From CAXSEF01 sp964236695 (GTDB taxonomy: Bacteria > Pseudomonadota > Alphaproteobacteria > Acetobacterales > Acetobacteraceae), in contig CAXSFU010000008.1 in the NCBI GenBank assembly GCA_964236695.1, positions 1 to 64,000 on the forward strand: DNA of 64,000 nucleotides. Reading direction: 5' to 3'. Shown one piece after another: positions 51,401 to 59,113 of the stretch (the first letter of the stretch is position 1; each line of letters starts with the position of its first letter). The position numbers were made by a program, and so were the translations under genes. A model generated the notes under the pieces. The model saw only the letters and a program-made list of their open reading frames with translations, was not told the DNA's origin and made no database searches.

Positions 51401-51729
51401 GGGCGCCGCAGCTCACCCTGCAGGCCGCCATGGCGCTGCGCGGCGCCTTCGGCCCGGAGCTGGCCGGCCACGTGATGGAGCTGGCGTACTGGCACCTGTC
51501 CGGCGGCTTCGTGCCCGGCGAGGTCAGAGACCCGTTCCGCAGCGACACGGCTAAGATGCAGGACGCCGCCGAGCTGGCCTGGGACAGCCTGTGCCGCCGC
51601 GTCGCCGACTTCGACGACCCGGACTGCCCCTACCTGTCGCAGCCGCACCCGGGCGAGGCGCCGCGCTTCTCCGACTACGCGCAGCTCGCCCGGGTGGGGG
51701 AATGGGCGCTGCTGGACGACGCGGGGTGA
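48493..51729 (+). CDS. addB: Double-strand break repair protein AddB
   Basis: A 1078-residue subunit of the AddAB helicase-nuclease that resects breaks for RecA. The N-terminal inactive helicase part begins LVLLPTRRAVRALAEAFL; DVIVAGTTGGIPSVARLLLSVA and VLGGLAEDVWPGAADPGPWMSRAMR are AddB (alpha-type) blocks; RRLSVTEIETWLRDPYAIYARHVLRL leads the RecB-type nuclease, whose motif is LRGRADRIERHGDSLSILDYKTG. The ATG overlaps the murU stop as ATGA. A type-1 repeat splits it from addA, which usually overlaps. Confidence 0.95.
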   Translation: MSEPGPRTAPHLASIPATLPFLDTLAQHCLVRAGDDPLALSRSLVLLPTRRAVRALAEAFLRQSGGRALLLPRILALGALDEAPFALAGALDLPPAIEPMHRLAILSRLILALDGRHGAPRTADRAWTLAAELARLLDEAHRSEVDLAEALPSAVEAGFAEHWQVTLEFLSIVTRLWPALLAERGQMDPTARQVALLRVQEAAWAEAPPDHDVIVAGTTGGIPSVARLLLSVARLPHGLVVLPGFDPTLWPEPGATPPAESHPQAGMQRLVAAMGAGPGDVARWAGPAHIPTHDPVPDARSALLRLALLPAGRLAQWRSRSGDAFPPDLSSPAPRDIENDAAADAAAPPGPVVPPASHDGLHRLVTADQQEEAAAIALVLRETLERPGERAALVTPDRELAARVVAELLRFGVVVDDSAGEPLAETPPATFLRLLAHAVAESFAPAPLLSLLKHPFCAAGLAPADCREAARTLELTCLRGPRPAPGLAGLRQSLAARARADLEREAAVAASRPVPLPAGDTLANPDDPPPDPQVATPGRRAAALREAGRLVDRLERCVAPLLALAAHPLAPPADALDALVKSAEALAATNEEDGAARLWHAEDGAALSGHLSALADALAPGVADLPPQPLDSLPGLLDASLEGLVVRSRRALRGRDGTEHPRLFVWGLLESRLQTVDLMVLGGLAEDVWPGAADPGPWMSRAMRTAVGLPSPEQRVGQAAHDFAAACCAAPAVVLSCPRRRDGAPAVPSRWLARLDALLAGSGQALAVHPATGWARAMDRPDGDARPVQPPAPRPPVALRPRRLSVTEIETWLRDPYAIYARHVLRLRALPPIEESADAADYGSVVHGGLARFLDSVGTTWPVDAAARLRLAIDQALDERGLRPALAAWWRPRLRRIADWAADEEVRRRAEAPATAVRPEISGSISIPGPAGPFELRGRADRIERHGDSLSILDYKTGAPPTGAKVDEGWAPQLTLQAAMALRGAFGPELAGHVMELAYWHLSGGFVPGEVRDPFRSDTAKMQDAAELAWDSLCRRVADFDDPDCPYLSQPHPGEAPRFSDYAQLARVGEWALLDDAG

Positions 51730-51746
51730 GCCTCGTGCGCGGTCAG

Positions 51747-51910
51747 AGAAGGCCAGGGGCTCTGCCCCTGGACCCCGCCAAGGGCAGGGCCCTTGGAACC
51801 CCGCACCCAGGCATTTTCCCGAACCCGCCGTCCGGACTCCGGCCCGAAGTCGAAGGTTCCAAGGACTTGTCCTTGGCGGGGTCCAGGGGCAGAGCCCCTG
51901 GCCTTCCTGG
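51747..51910. repeat. Type-1 palindromic spacer element between addB and addA
   Basis: Left AGAAGG, A hairpin CCAGGGGC-TCT-GCCCCTGG, B hairpin CCAAGGGC-AG-GGCCCTTGG, a diverged middle, a CCAAGGAC/GTCCTTGG stem and a right A hairpin, ending CCTTCCTGG 10 bp before the addA start. Confidence 0.88.
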
Positions 51911-51919
51911 CTCCCTGCC

Positions 51920-54900
51920 ATGAGCACCGCCCCCCTCGACCCGGGCGCGCGCGCCAACGCCGAGCAGGCCGAGGCGTCCAACCCCGCCGTCTCCGCCTTC
52001 GTGTCCGCCAACGCCGGCACCGGCAAGACCAAGCTGCTGATCGACCGCCTGCTGCGCCTGATGCTGCCGCGCGAGGTCGACACGCCGTCCGGACGGGCGG
52101 TGCAGGGCGGCGCGGACCCGGCGCGCATCCAGTGCCTGACCTTCACCAAGGCGGCGGCGGCGGAGATGTCGATCCGCCTGCAGAGCCGGCTGGGCCAGTG
52201 GGTGACGCTGGACGACGCGGCGCTGGACGAGAAGCTGGCGGCGCTCTCGGTGCCGGCCACGCAGCGGACGCGGGCGGCGGCGCGGTCGCTGTTCGCGCGG
52301 GTGCTGGACCTGCCGGGCGGGATACGGATCGGCACCATCCACGCGTTCTGCCAGTCGCTGCTGCGCCGCTTCCCGCTGGAAGCCGGGCTGTCGCCGCATT
52401 TCCGGGTGGTGGAGGACGCCGACGCACGCGCCAGCCTGGAGGAGGCGCGCGAGGCGGTGCTGCAGAGCCCAGACCCGGTGGCGCTCGACACGCTGGCGGG
52501 CCTGGTGAGCGCGTCCGGGTTCGGCGGGCTGGTCTCGACGCTGCAGGGACGGCGCGACCGCCTCGGCAAGGCGCTGGCGCTGCCGGCCCCGGCGCTGCTG
52601 GCGGCGCTGCGACGTGCGGTGGGGGCGGTGCAGCCCGACGACGCGGCGATCGTCGCCGAGGCCGCGGCCGCGGTGGGCGCGGGCGAGGCCGGGGCAGCGC
52701 TGGCGGAAGCGCTGCGGCTCCTGAAGGCGGAAGGCTCGGCCAAGGTGGCGGAGCGAGCGACGCGGATGCTGGGATGGCTCGCCCTGCCGGGGGCGCTGCG
52801 GGCGGAGCACTGGGCGGAGTGGCTGGTCGAGCTGGTCAACGACGGCAGGCCGCGCGGCGGGCAGGCGCTGGTGAACCCCAAGCTGGCCAAGGCGGAACCC
52901 TGGGTGCTGGACGCGATGCTGGCCGAGGCGGGGCGGGTGCTCGCGATCGAGGACGGGCGCCGCGCGCTGCGCCTGGCCGAGGCGACGGCCGCGCTGCTGA
53001 CCCTGGCCGGCCCGGTGCTGCGCGACTACGCCGCGCGCAAGGAGACGGGAGCGAAACTGGACTACGACGACCTGATCGGACGCACCTCGGAGCTGCTGCT
53101 CGACCCCGGCGCCGCCTGGGTGCTGTACAAGCTGGACGGCGGCCTCGACCACCTGCTGCTCGACGAGGTGCAGGACACCTCGCCGGCGCAGTGGCGGATC
53201 GCCGGCTCGCTCACCGCCGACTTCTTCACCGGCGAGGGCGCCGAGCGCGACGCGCCCCGTGCCCCGCGCGACGCAGCGGAGCCGGAAGCCGGCCCGGCGG
53301 AGCGCACCGTGTTCGCCGTGGGCGACAGCAAGCAGTCGATCTACTCGTTCCAGGGCGCCGACCCCGAGCAGTTCGACCACTGGCGCGGCGTGTTCCGCGA
53401 CCGCGTGCGCTCCGGCGAGCGCGAATGGCGCGACACCACGCTCGACGTCTCGTTCCGCTCCACGGTGCCGGTGCTGGCGCTGGTGGACGCGGTGTTCGCC
53501 GACCCCGCAATTACCCCGGGCGTCACCTCGACCGGCAAGCAGCCACACGTGGCGCACCGCCTGGGCGAGGCAGGCTGCGTCGAGCTGTGGCCGCTCGCCC
53601 CGGTGCCGGACGACGCCGTGGCGGAGCCCTGGGCCGCGCCGCAGCGCAACGCCGGGCTGGTCTCGGCCCCCCAGCTCCTCGCCAACGAGCTGGCCGCCTG
53701 GATCGCCGGCCAGCTCGCCACCGCCCGGCTGGACAGCAAGGGCCGCCGCCTGCACGCCGGCGACGTGCTGGTCCTGGTGCGCCGCCGCAACGATTTCGCC
53801 CGCGCCCTGGTGCGCGCGCTGAAGACCCGCGGCGTGGCGGTCGCAGGCCTCGACCGCCTGGTGCTGACCGACCAGCCGGCGGTGCAGGACCTGATGGCGC
53901 TGGGCGACTCGCTGCTGCTGCCCGAGGACGACCTGACGCTCGCCTGCGTGCTCACCTCCCCGCTCGGCGGCGTGTCCGACGACAGCCTGATGCGCCTCGC
54001 TGCCGAGCGTCGCGGCCCGCTGTGGCGCACCCTGCGCGAGCGCGCGCCGGAACAGACGGACTGGCAGGCGGCGTGGGCGTTCCTCTCGACACTGGCGGCG
54101 CGCGCGGACTTCGCCGGCCCGCACGCCCTGCTGTCCGAGGCGCTCGGCCCGCTCGGCGGCCGCGCCCGCCTGTTCGCCCGCCTCGGCCCGGAGGCCGCCG
54201 AGCCGGTGGACGAGCTGCTCGGCGCGGCGCTGGCGTATGGCCGCGCCCACCCCCCCTCGCTGCAGGGCTTCCTGCACTGGCTCCGCCAGTCCGGCGCGGA
54301 GGTGAAGCGCCAGGCCGAGGAGGTTGGCGACGCGGTGCGCATCATGACCGTGCACGGGGCGAAAGGCCTGCAGGCGCCGCTGGTGGTGCTGCCCGACACC
54401 ACCTCGATGCCGCCCGACGACGGCGCGCTCGCCTGGACGCATGACCCCGACACCGGATTCGCCCTGCCGCTGTGGGCGCCGCGCCGCGAGTTCCACTGCG
54501 CGGCGCTGCAGAAGGTCCGCGACGACGGCGCCGCCGCCCGTGCCGCCGAGTACAACCGCCTGCTCTACGTCGCCCTGACCCGGGCCGAGGACCGCCTCGT
54601 GGTGTGCGGCTGGCAGGGCCGCCGCGACACCGACCCGGCGTGCTGGTACAGCCTCGTCGAGCAGGGCATGCGGTCCCTGCAGGCCGCAGCCACGCCGTTC
54701 GGCGCCTGGAACGGGGAGTCGCTGGTCCACGACTCGCCGCAGCGCGCCTTGGTGCCCGCGCCGCGCCACGCCGAGGCCGCGGGCAACACCGTGCCGCCGG
54801 CCTGGCTGGGACGGGCGCCGGACTGGCGGCCGCACGACCCGCCGCCGGAGCCCTCGCTGCCGCGTCCGCTGGCGCCGAGCCGGCCGGACGGCGTGGCGTT

Positions 54901-55453
54901 CGGCCCGGTGCCGCGCGCAGCCTCCCCGCTGCGCCAGGCCGTCCCGGGCGGTGACCGCTTCCGGCGCGGCACGCTGATGCACACGCTGCTCCAGCACCTG
55001 CCCGCGCTGCCGCCGGAGGCACGCGAGGCGGCCGCCCTGCGCCACGTGTCCGGCGCGGCGCGCGACCTCGCGCCGGCCGAGGCCGTGTCGCTGGCGCGCG
55101 AGGCGCTCGCGGTGCTGGCCACGCCGTCGCTCGCCGCCCTGTTCGGGCCCGGCAGCGTTGCGGAGCAGCCGCTCACCGGCGTCGTCGGCAGCCTGGTGGT
55201 CAGCGGGCGGGTGGACCGGATGGCGGTGCTCGCGGACCAGGTGCTGGTCGCGGACTTCAAGACCGGCCACGACGCGCCGGCGGACGTCGAGGCCACGCCG
55301 GTGCCCTACCTGCGGCAGATGGCCGCCTACCGCGCGGTGCTGCGCCTGATCTGGGACGGCCGGCCAGTGGTGTGCGCGCTGGTGTGGACGCGCGGGCCGA
55401 CGGTCGCGGTGCTGCCGGACTGGCTGCTGGATCGGCATGTGCCGGAGGGGTAG
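51920..55453 (+). CDS. addA: Double-strand break repair helicase AddA
   Basis: A 1177-residue UvrD-type helicase and nuclease. Walker A: VSANAGTGKTKLLIDRLLRL (about 30-50); motif Ia CLTFTKAAAAEMSIRL; RIGTIHAFCQSLLRRFPLEAG; Walker B/motif II LLLDEVQDTSPAQW; motif III VFAVGDSKQSIYSFQGADP; VRIMTVHGAKGLQAPLVVLPD; YVALTRAEDRLVVCG; C-terminal nuclease VVSGRVDRMAVLADQVLVADFKTG. From about 52.2 to 53.05 kb codons end mostly in G, unlike the C-ending usage before and after. The trxA gene that usually follows is missing. Confidence 0.95.
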   Translation: MSTAPLDPGARANAEQAEASNPAVSAFVSANAGTGKTKLLIDRLLRLMLPREVDTPSGRAVQGGADPARIQCLTFTKAAAAEMSIRLQSRLGQWVTLDDAALDEKLAALSVPATQRTRAAARSLFARVLDLPGGIRIGTIHAFCQSLLRRFPLEAGLSPHFRVVEDADARASLEEAREAVLQSPDPVALDTLAGLVSASGFGGLVSTLQGRRDRLGKALALPAPALLAALRRAVGAVQPDDAAIVAEAAAAVGAGEAGAALAEALRLLKAEGSAKVAERATRMLGWLALPGALRAEHWAEWLVELVNDGRPRGGQALVNPKLAKAEPWVLDAMLAEAGRVLAIEDGRRALRLAEATAALLTLAGPVLRDYAARKETGAKLDYDDLIGRTSELLLDPGAAWVLYKLDGGLDHLLLDEVQDTSPAQWRIAGSLTADFFTGEGAERDAPRAPRDAAEPEAGPAERTVFAVGDSKQSIYSFQGADPEQFDHWRGVFRDRVRSGEREWRDTTLDVSFRSTVPVLALVDAVFADPAITPGVTSTGKQPHVAHRLGEAGCVELWPLAPVPDDAVAEPWAAPQRNAGLVSAPQLLANELAAWIAGQLATARLDSKGRRLHAGDVLVLVRRRNDFARALVRALKTRGVAVAGLDRLVLTDQPAVQDLMALGDSLLLPEDDLTLACVLTSPLGGVSDDSLMRLAAERRGPLWRTLRERAPEQTDWQAAWAFLSTLAARADFAGPHALLSEALGPLGGRARLFARLGPEAAEPVDELLGAALAYGRAHPPSLQGFLHWLRQSGAEVKRQAEEVGDAVRIMTVHGAKGLQAPLVVLPDTTSMPPDDGALAWTHDPDTGFALPLWAPRREFHCAALQKVRDDGAAARAAEYNRLLYVALTRAEDRLVVCGWQGRRDTDPACWYSLVEQGMRSLQAAATPFGAWNGESLVHDSPQRALVPAPRHAEAAGNTVPPAWLGRAPDWRPHDPPPEPSLPRPLAPSRPDGVAFGPVPRAASPLRQAVPGGDRFRRGTLMHTLLQHLPALPPEAREAAALRHVSGAARDLAPAEAVSLAREALAVLATPSLAALFGPGSVAEQPLTGVVGSLVVSGRVDRMAVLADQVLVADFKTGHDAPADVEATPVPYLRQMAAYRAVLRLIWDGRPVVCALVWTRGPTVAVLPDWLLDRHVPEG

Positions 55454-55454
55454 G

Positions 55455-55696
55455 CAGCAAGCAAGGCTGGGCTCTCCCTCCGCTGCCATTCCAACGACCC
55501 AAGAGGGTCGTTGGAACCTTTGGCAGCTACGCCCAGACCCGCCAGGCGAAGGTGGCCAAAGTTTCCAACGATCCGCTTGGATCGTTGGAAAGGCCACCGG
55601 AGGGAGCCGTCCCTGGACCCGGCCTTCCTCAAGAATCGGATTCCAAAGGCTTGCCTTTGGCGGGGTCCAGGGGCAGAGCCCCTGGCCTTCCTTATC
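55455..55696. repeat. Type-1 palindromic spacer element, long composite copy
   Basis: About 240 bp: GGCAGCAAGCAAGG left end, a C-like stem (TTCCAACGACCC/GGGTCGTTGGAA), another C stem (TTTCCAACGATCC/GGATCGTTGGAAA), a B hairpin CCAAAGGC-TT-GCCTTTGG and a right A hairpin, ending CCTTCCTTATC. Confidence 0.87.
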
Positions 55697-55703
55697 TTGC
55701 CGC

Positions 55704-56648
55704 TCAGCCGATCAGGAACCACGCCCGGAACAGCAGCGTCTCCTGCCACGTCTGCCGCCGCAGCCCCTTGAGCCGCAGCGCCAGCAGCCGCCGCCCCGGC
55801 CCGCCCTGCATCGCGCCGGCGATCAGCTCGAGGTCGCGGCGCGACTGCGGGCTGAGCAGCTCGGGCTGCTCCAGCAGCGTCGCGAGATGGCTGCGGAACA
55901 CCCCCATGAACACGTCCGGGCCGCGCCGCAGCGCCGCCATCCCGCGACGGCTGAGCGAGAGCGGCGCGCCCACGGCGTTGGACGCATGCTGGCGGTAGAG
56001 CACCACCGGCGTGTCGTCGACCACCAGGCGCCCGTCCGCGCCGGCGACCAGCAGGTAGCTCCACCAGTCGTGCAGCGAGGCCAGCGGCGCACGCGAGCGC
56101 GCCACCAGCCCGGCGGCAAGGGGGTTGAGCATCATCGTGCAGCCGGTCGCCACGTTCTGCGTCAGCGAGGCGAGGAAGTCGGGCGCCCGCCGCAGCCGGA
56201 ACGACAAGCCGAGCCGCTGCAGCCGCTCGTCCACCAGCACCTGGCGGGCGAAGTACAGCGCCGGCCGGTCGTCGCCCGCGGCGCGCAGGGCGTCGAGACC
56301 GCGGGCAAGCTTGTGCGGCAGCCACACGTCGTCCTGGTCGGCGAAGGCCACCGTGGTTCCTGGCGGCGCGCGGCGCAGCAGCGCCAGGAAGCTCGCGGTG
56401 GCTCCGATGTGGCCGCGCGCGTCGTCGAGCGCCACGCAGCGGTCCCGTCCGGCACCGCGCCCGAACGCTTCCAGCAGGCCGACCGTGCCGTCCGACGAGC
56501 CGTCGTCGCGCCAGAACAGCGTCCAGGCGGTGTGCGTCTGGGCCAGCAGGCTGTCGAGCTGCTCGCCCAGGAAGCGCTCGCCGTTATAGGTGGAGAGCAG
56601 GATCGCAACCCGAACCGCGCCGCCGCCCGTCTGCAGCCAGTCAGGCAG
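55704..56648 (-). CDS. GT2-family glycosyltransferase with no ATG/GTG/TTG start
   Basis: About 314 residues. Translating upstream of the first conventional start (GTG 56435) recovers the GT2 head RVAILLSTYNGERFLGEQLDSLLAQT, then WRDDGSSDGTVGLLEAF, and TVAFADQDDVWLPHKLARGLDALRA (the DxDD-like nucleotide motif); so the gene begins before about 56615. In this frame I see no ATG, GTG or TTG until well inside rfbD. CTG at 56648, with GAAGG about 8 nt before it and a 5-nt overlap with the rfbD TGA, is my best guess. It is the last gene of the rhamnose operon and probably adds rhamnose or a related sugar. Confidence 0.78.
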   Translation of the reverse strand: MPDWLQTGGGAVRVAILLSTYNGERFLGEQLDSLLAQTHTAWTLFWRDDGSSDGTVGLLEAFGRGAGRDRCVALDDARGHIGATASFLALLRRAPPGTTVAFADQDDVWLPHKLARGLDALRAAGDDRPALYFARQVLVDERLQRLGLSFRLRRAPDFLASLTQNVATGCTMMLNPLAAGLVARSRAPLASLHDWWSYLLVAGADGRLVVDDTPVVLYRQHASNAVGAPLSLSRRGMAALRRGPDVFMGVFRSHLATLLEQPELLSPQSRRDLELIAGAMQGGPGRRLLALRLKGLRRQTWQETLLFRAWFLIG

Positions 56649-57567
56649 CGGAAGTGCCTTCGGCCAGCAGCGCGTCCACCGTGCGCGCCAGCCCGTCGCG
56701 CCAGGGCGGCAGCCGCGCGCCGAACACCTCGGCCAGACGGCCGCTGTCCAGGCGCGAGTCGGCGGGACGCCGCGCAGGGGTCGGCCAATCCGTCGTCAGG
56801 ATCGACTCCACCGTCGGCGGGACGCGGCCGTGGCGCGCCGCCTCCTCGAAGGTCGCGACCGCCAGCCCGTGCCAGGTGGTCGAGCCCTCGCCCGCCGCGT
56901 GGAACACGCCGTGCCAGCCGTCCTGCCAGCCCGCCTCGATCCGCGCGGCCACCGCGAGGATCGCTTCCGCCAGGTCGTCGGCCGAGGTCGGGCAGCCCTG
57001 CTGGTCGCCCACCACGCGCAGCGTCGAGGTCTTCAGCGCGGCGCCGAGCATGGTGCGCACGAAGTTCTTCCCGGTGGGCGAGTACACCCACGAGGTGCGC
57101 AGCACGAGGCTGCGCGGGTTGGCGGCGAGCACCGCCTGCTCCCCGGCCAGCTTGGTGGCGCCATACACCCCGGTCGGGCTGGTCGGGTCGGTCTCAACGT
57201 AGGGCGCGCCCTTGGCACCGTCGAACACGTAGTCCGTGGACACGTGGACCATCGGCACCCCGGCCGAGGCGCACAGGCGGGCGAGCAGCGCCGGCCCCTC
57301 CGCGTTGGCGCGCGACGCCGCCGCCTCGTTGGCCTCGGCAAGGTCCACCGCGGTCCAGGCGGCCGCATTGACCACCAGCGACGGCCCGACCCGGGCGAAG
57401 GTGGCGGCGACGCTTTCCGGATGGTCGAAGTCGAACTCCGGCCGGCCGACGCGCCGCACGGCGCGATGGTGCGCGCCCGCAGCACGCTCCAGCGCCACCG
57501 CGAGCTGGCCGGAGCCGCCGGTGACCAGCATCGGCCCCCTGGCAGCATGGGAGGGGGGGCCGCTCAT
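56641..57567 (-). CDS. rfbD: dTDP-4-dehydrorhamnose reductase
   Basis: A 308-residue NADPH-dependent SDR making dTDP-L-rhamnose. NAD(P) loop: PMLVTGGSGQLAVAL; DFDHPESV; VVNAAAWTAVDLAE; HVSTDYVFDGAKGAPYVETDPTSPTGVYGATKLAGEQ contains the catalytic Tyr-x3-Lys (YGATK). Start MSGPP at 57567 overlaps the rfbC stop as ATGA. It is fourth in rfbB-A-C-D and overlaps the GT2 gene. Confidence 0.95.
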   Translation of the reverse strand: MSGPPSHAARGPMLVTGGSGQLAVALERAAGAHHRAVRRVGRPEFDFDHPESVAATFARVGPSLVVNAAAWTAVDLAEANEAAASRANAEGPALLARLCASAGVPMVHVSTDYVFDGAKGAPYVETDPTSPTGVYGATKLAGEQAVLAANPRSLVLRTSWVYSPTGKNFVRTMLGAALKTSTLRVVGDQQGCPTSADDLAEAILAVAARIEAGWQDGWHGVFHAAGEGSTTWHGLAVATFEEAARHGRVPPTVESILTTDWPTPARRPADSRLDSGRLAEVFGARLPPWRDGLARTVDALLAEGTSAA

Positions 57568-58121
57568 GCGGGGAACCAGCCGCGCGCCTCTGCGAAGCCG
57601 GGCAGCACGACATCCTTGTCGGACAGCACCGCCTCGCCCGCCGCGATCGGCCAGGGCAGCGCAAGCCCAGGGTCGTTCCACATCACGCCGCGCTCGGACG
57701 CCTTGTCGTACGGCGCGGTAACCTTGTACGAAACCTCGGTGTCCGGCTCGGTGGTGCAGAAGCCGTGCAGGAAGCCGGGCGGCACCCAGATCTGCGTGCC
57801 GTTCTCCGCCGTGATCTCCGCGGCCACCCAGCGCCCGTAAGTGGCCGAGCCGGTGCGCGCGTCCACGGCCACGTCCCAGATCGCGCCGCGCAGGCAGCGC
57901 ACCAGCTTGCCCTGCGCGAACGGCGGCAACTGGCAGTGCAGGCCGCGCACCACCCCGCGTGAGCGCGACAGGCTCTGGTTGTCCTGCACGAACGGACCCT
58001 GGATGCCCGCCTCGGTGAAGCGGGCCGCGTTGAAGGTTTCCGAAAAGAAGCCGCGCGCATCGCCGTAGCGCGGCGGGGTGACCAGGATGACATCGGGAAT
58101 GTCGAGCCGTTCAACTTTCAA
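57564..58121 (-). CDS. rfbC: dTDP-4-dehydrorhamnose 3,5-epimerase
   Basis: A 185-residue cupin epimerase. Diagnostic segments: LDIPDVILVTPPRYGDARGFFSETFN, FVQDNQSLSRSRGVVRGLHCQLPPFAQGKLVRCLRG (catalytic His in GLHCQ), WVPPGFLHGFCTTEPDTEVSYKVTAPYD and GVMWNDPGLALPWP. The TTG at 58121 (giving MKVERLDIPDV) is preferred: AAGGAG lies 8 nt before it but only 2 nt before the GTG at 58127. It is coupled to rfbD. Confidence 0.94.
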   Translation of the reverse strand: MKVERLDIPDVILVTPPRYGDARGFFSETFNAARFTEAGIQGPFVQDNQSLSRSRGVVRGLHCQLPPFAQGKLVRCLRGAIWDVAVDARTGSATYGRWVAAEITAENGTQIWVPPGFLHGFCTTEPDTEVSYKVTAPYDKASERGVMWNDPGLALPWPIAAGEAVLSDKDVVLPGFAEARGWFPA

Positions 58122-58215
58122 GCGCACAGCTCCTTCGTCGGCGATCGTGTCTCGGCAGGCAGGGCCGGCAGCACGCGCGGCCGACGCCGCAGCATCCCGC
58201 CGGGCCGTGCAGGGT

Positions 58216-59091
58216 TCAGGCGTGGACCCCGTCCGCCAGCTCCAGCAGCAGTCGGCCGAGATCGGTCTTGCTCAGCTTCATCGCCTGGGCGCGCAGGGCG
58301 GCGGCGTCGATGAAGCCCATCCGGTAGGCGACCTCCTCCGGGCAGCCGACCAGCATGCCCTGGCGCGACTGGATGGTCTGCACGAAGGTCGAGGCCTGCA
58401 GCAGGCTGTCCGGCGTGCCCGCGTCGAGCCAGGCGCAACCGCGCCCGAGCTTCTCCACCCGCAGGCTACCCTCCTCGAGGTACAGCCGGTTGAGGTCGGT
58501 GATCTCCAGCTCGCCGCGCGGCGACGGCTTGATCGAGCGCGCCAGCTCGGTGACCCGCGCGTCGTAGTAGTACAGCCCGGTCACCGCCCAGTTCGACAGC
58601 GGCGCCGCCGGCTTCTCCACGATCTCGCGCGCCCGGCCGTCCGCGTCGAACGAGACCACGCCGTAGCGCTCGGGGTCGCGCACCTGGTAGGCGAACACGG
58701 TGGCGCCCTCGGCGCGGTGCGTGGCGCCCTGCAGCATGACGCTGAGGTGGTCGCCGAAGATGATGTTGTCGCCGAGCGCCAGCGCGCACGGCTGCCCGCC
58801 GAGCCAGTCGTCGGCGATCAGGAACGCCTGTGCCAGCCCGTCCGGCGTCGGCTGCTCCCGGTAGGCGAAGCGGCAGCCGAAGCGCGAGCCATCGCCGAGC
58901 AGCCGCCGGAACTGCGGCAGGTCGACCGGCGTGGAAATGATCATGATGTCGCGGATGCCGGACAGCATCAGCGTCGACAGCGGGTAGTAGATCATCGGCT
59001 TGTCGTAGACCGGCAACAGCTGCTTGCTGGCCGCCAGCGTCATCGGGTGCAGCCGGGTACCCGACCCGCCGGCCAGCACGATGCCCTTCAT
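58216..59091 (-). CDS. rfbA: Glucose-1-phosphate thymidylyltransferase
   Basis: A 291-residue enzyme making dTDP-glucose. Signature KGIVLAGGSGTRLHPMTLAASKQLLPVYDKPMIYYPLSTLML; EQPTPDGLAQAFLIADDWLG; CALALGDNIIFGDHLS; WLDAGTPDSLLQAS. An ATG at 59112 (adding MGIPDCP), 2 nt past the rfbB stop, is an equally good start. The two genes are contiguous, and rfbC follows after about 95 bp. Confidence 0.96.
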   Translation of the reverse strand: MKGIVLAGGSGTRLHPMTLAASKQLLPVYDKPMIYYPLSTLMLSGIRDIMIISTPVDLPQFRRLLGDGSRFGCRFAYREQPTPDGLAQAFLIADDWLGGQPCALALGDNIIFGDHLSVMLQGATHRAEGATVFAYQVRDPERYGVVSFDADGRAREIVEKPAAPLSNWAVTGLYYYDARVTELARSIKPSPRGELEITDLNRLYLEEGSLRVEKLGRGCAWLDAGTPDSLLQASTFVQTIQSRQGMLVGCPEEVAYRMGFIDAAALRAQAMKLSKTDLGRLLLELADGVHA

Positions 59092-59113
59092 CGGGCAGTC
59101 GGGGATGCCCATC

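Noticed and set aside
48286..52890. Very long minus-strand ORF (over 1500 codons) opposite murU, addB and addA
   Set aside because: It is a GC-rich shadow of strongly supported + genes with all AddA/AddB motifs; its own translation is low complexity without any domain. The same holds for the long antisense frames opposite the DUF255, addA and large GT2 genes.
15716..55696. Type-1 repeats as a CRISPR array or as small genes
   Set aside because: Copies are singly dispersed with no regular spacers. Short ORFs inside them always read the same hairpins (for example GVQGQSPWP or QGQGLCPWTP) in many frames, so they are not genes; several open frames were trimmed at their 5' end for this reason.
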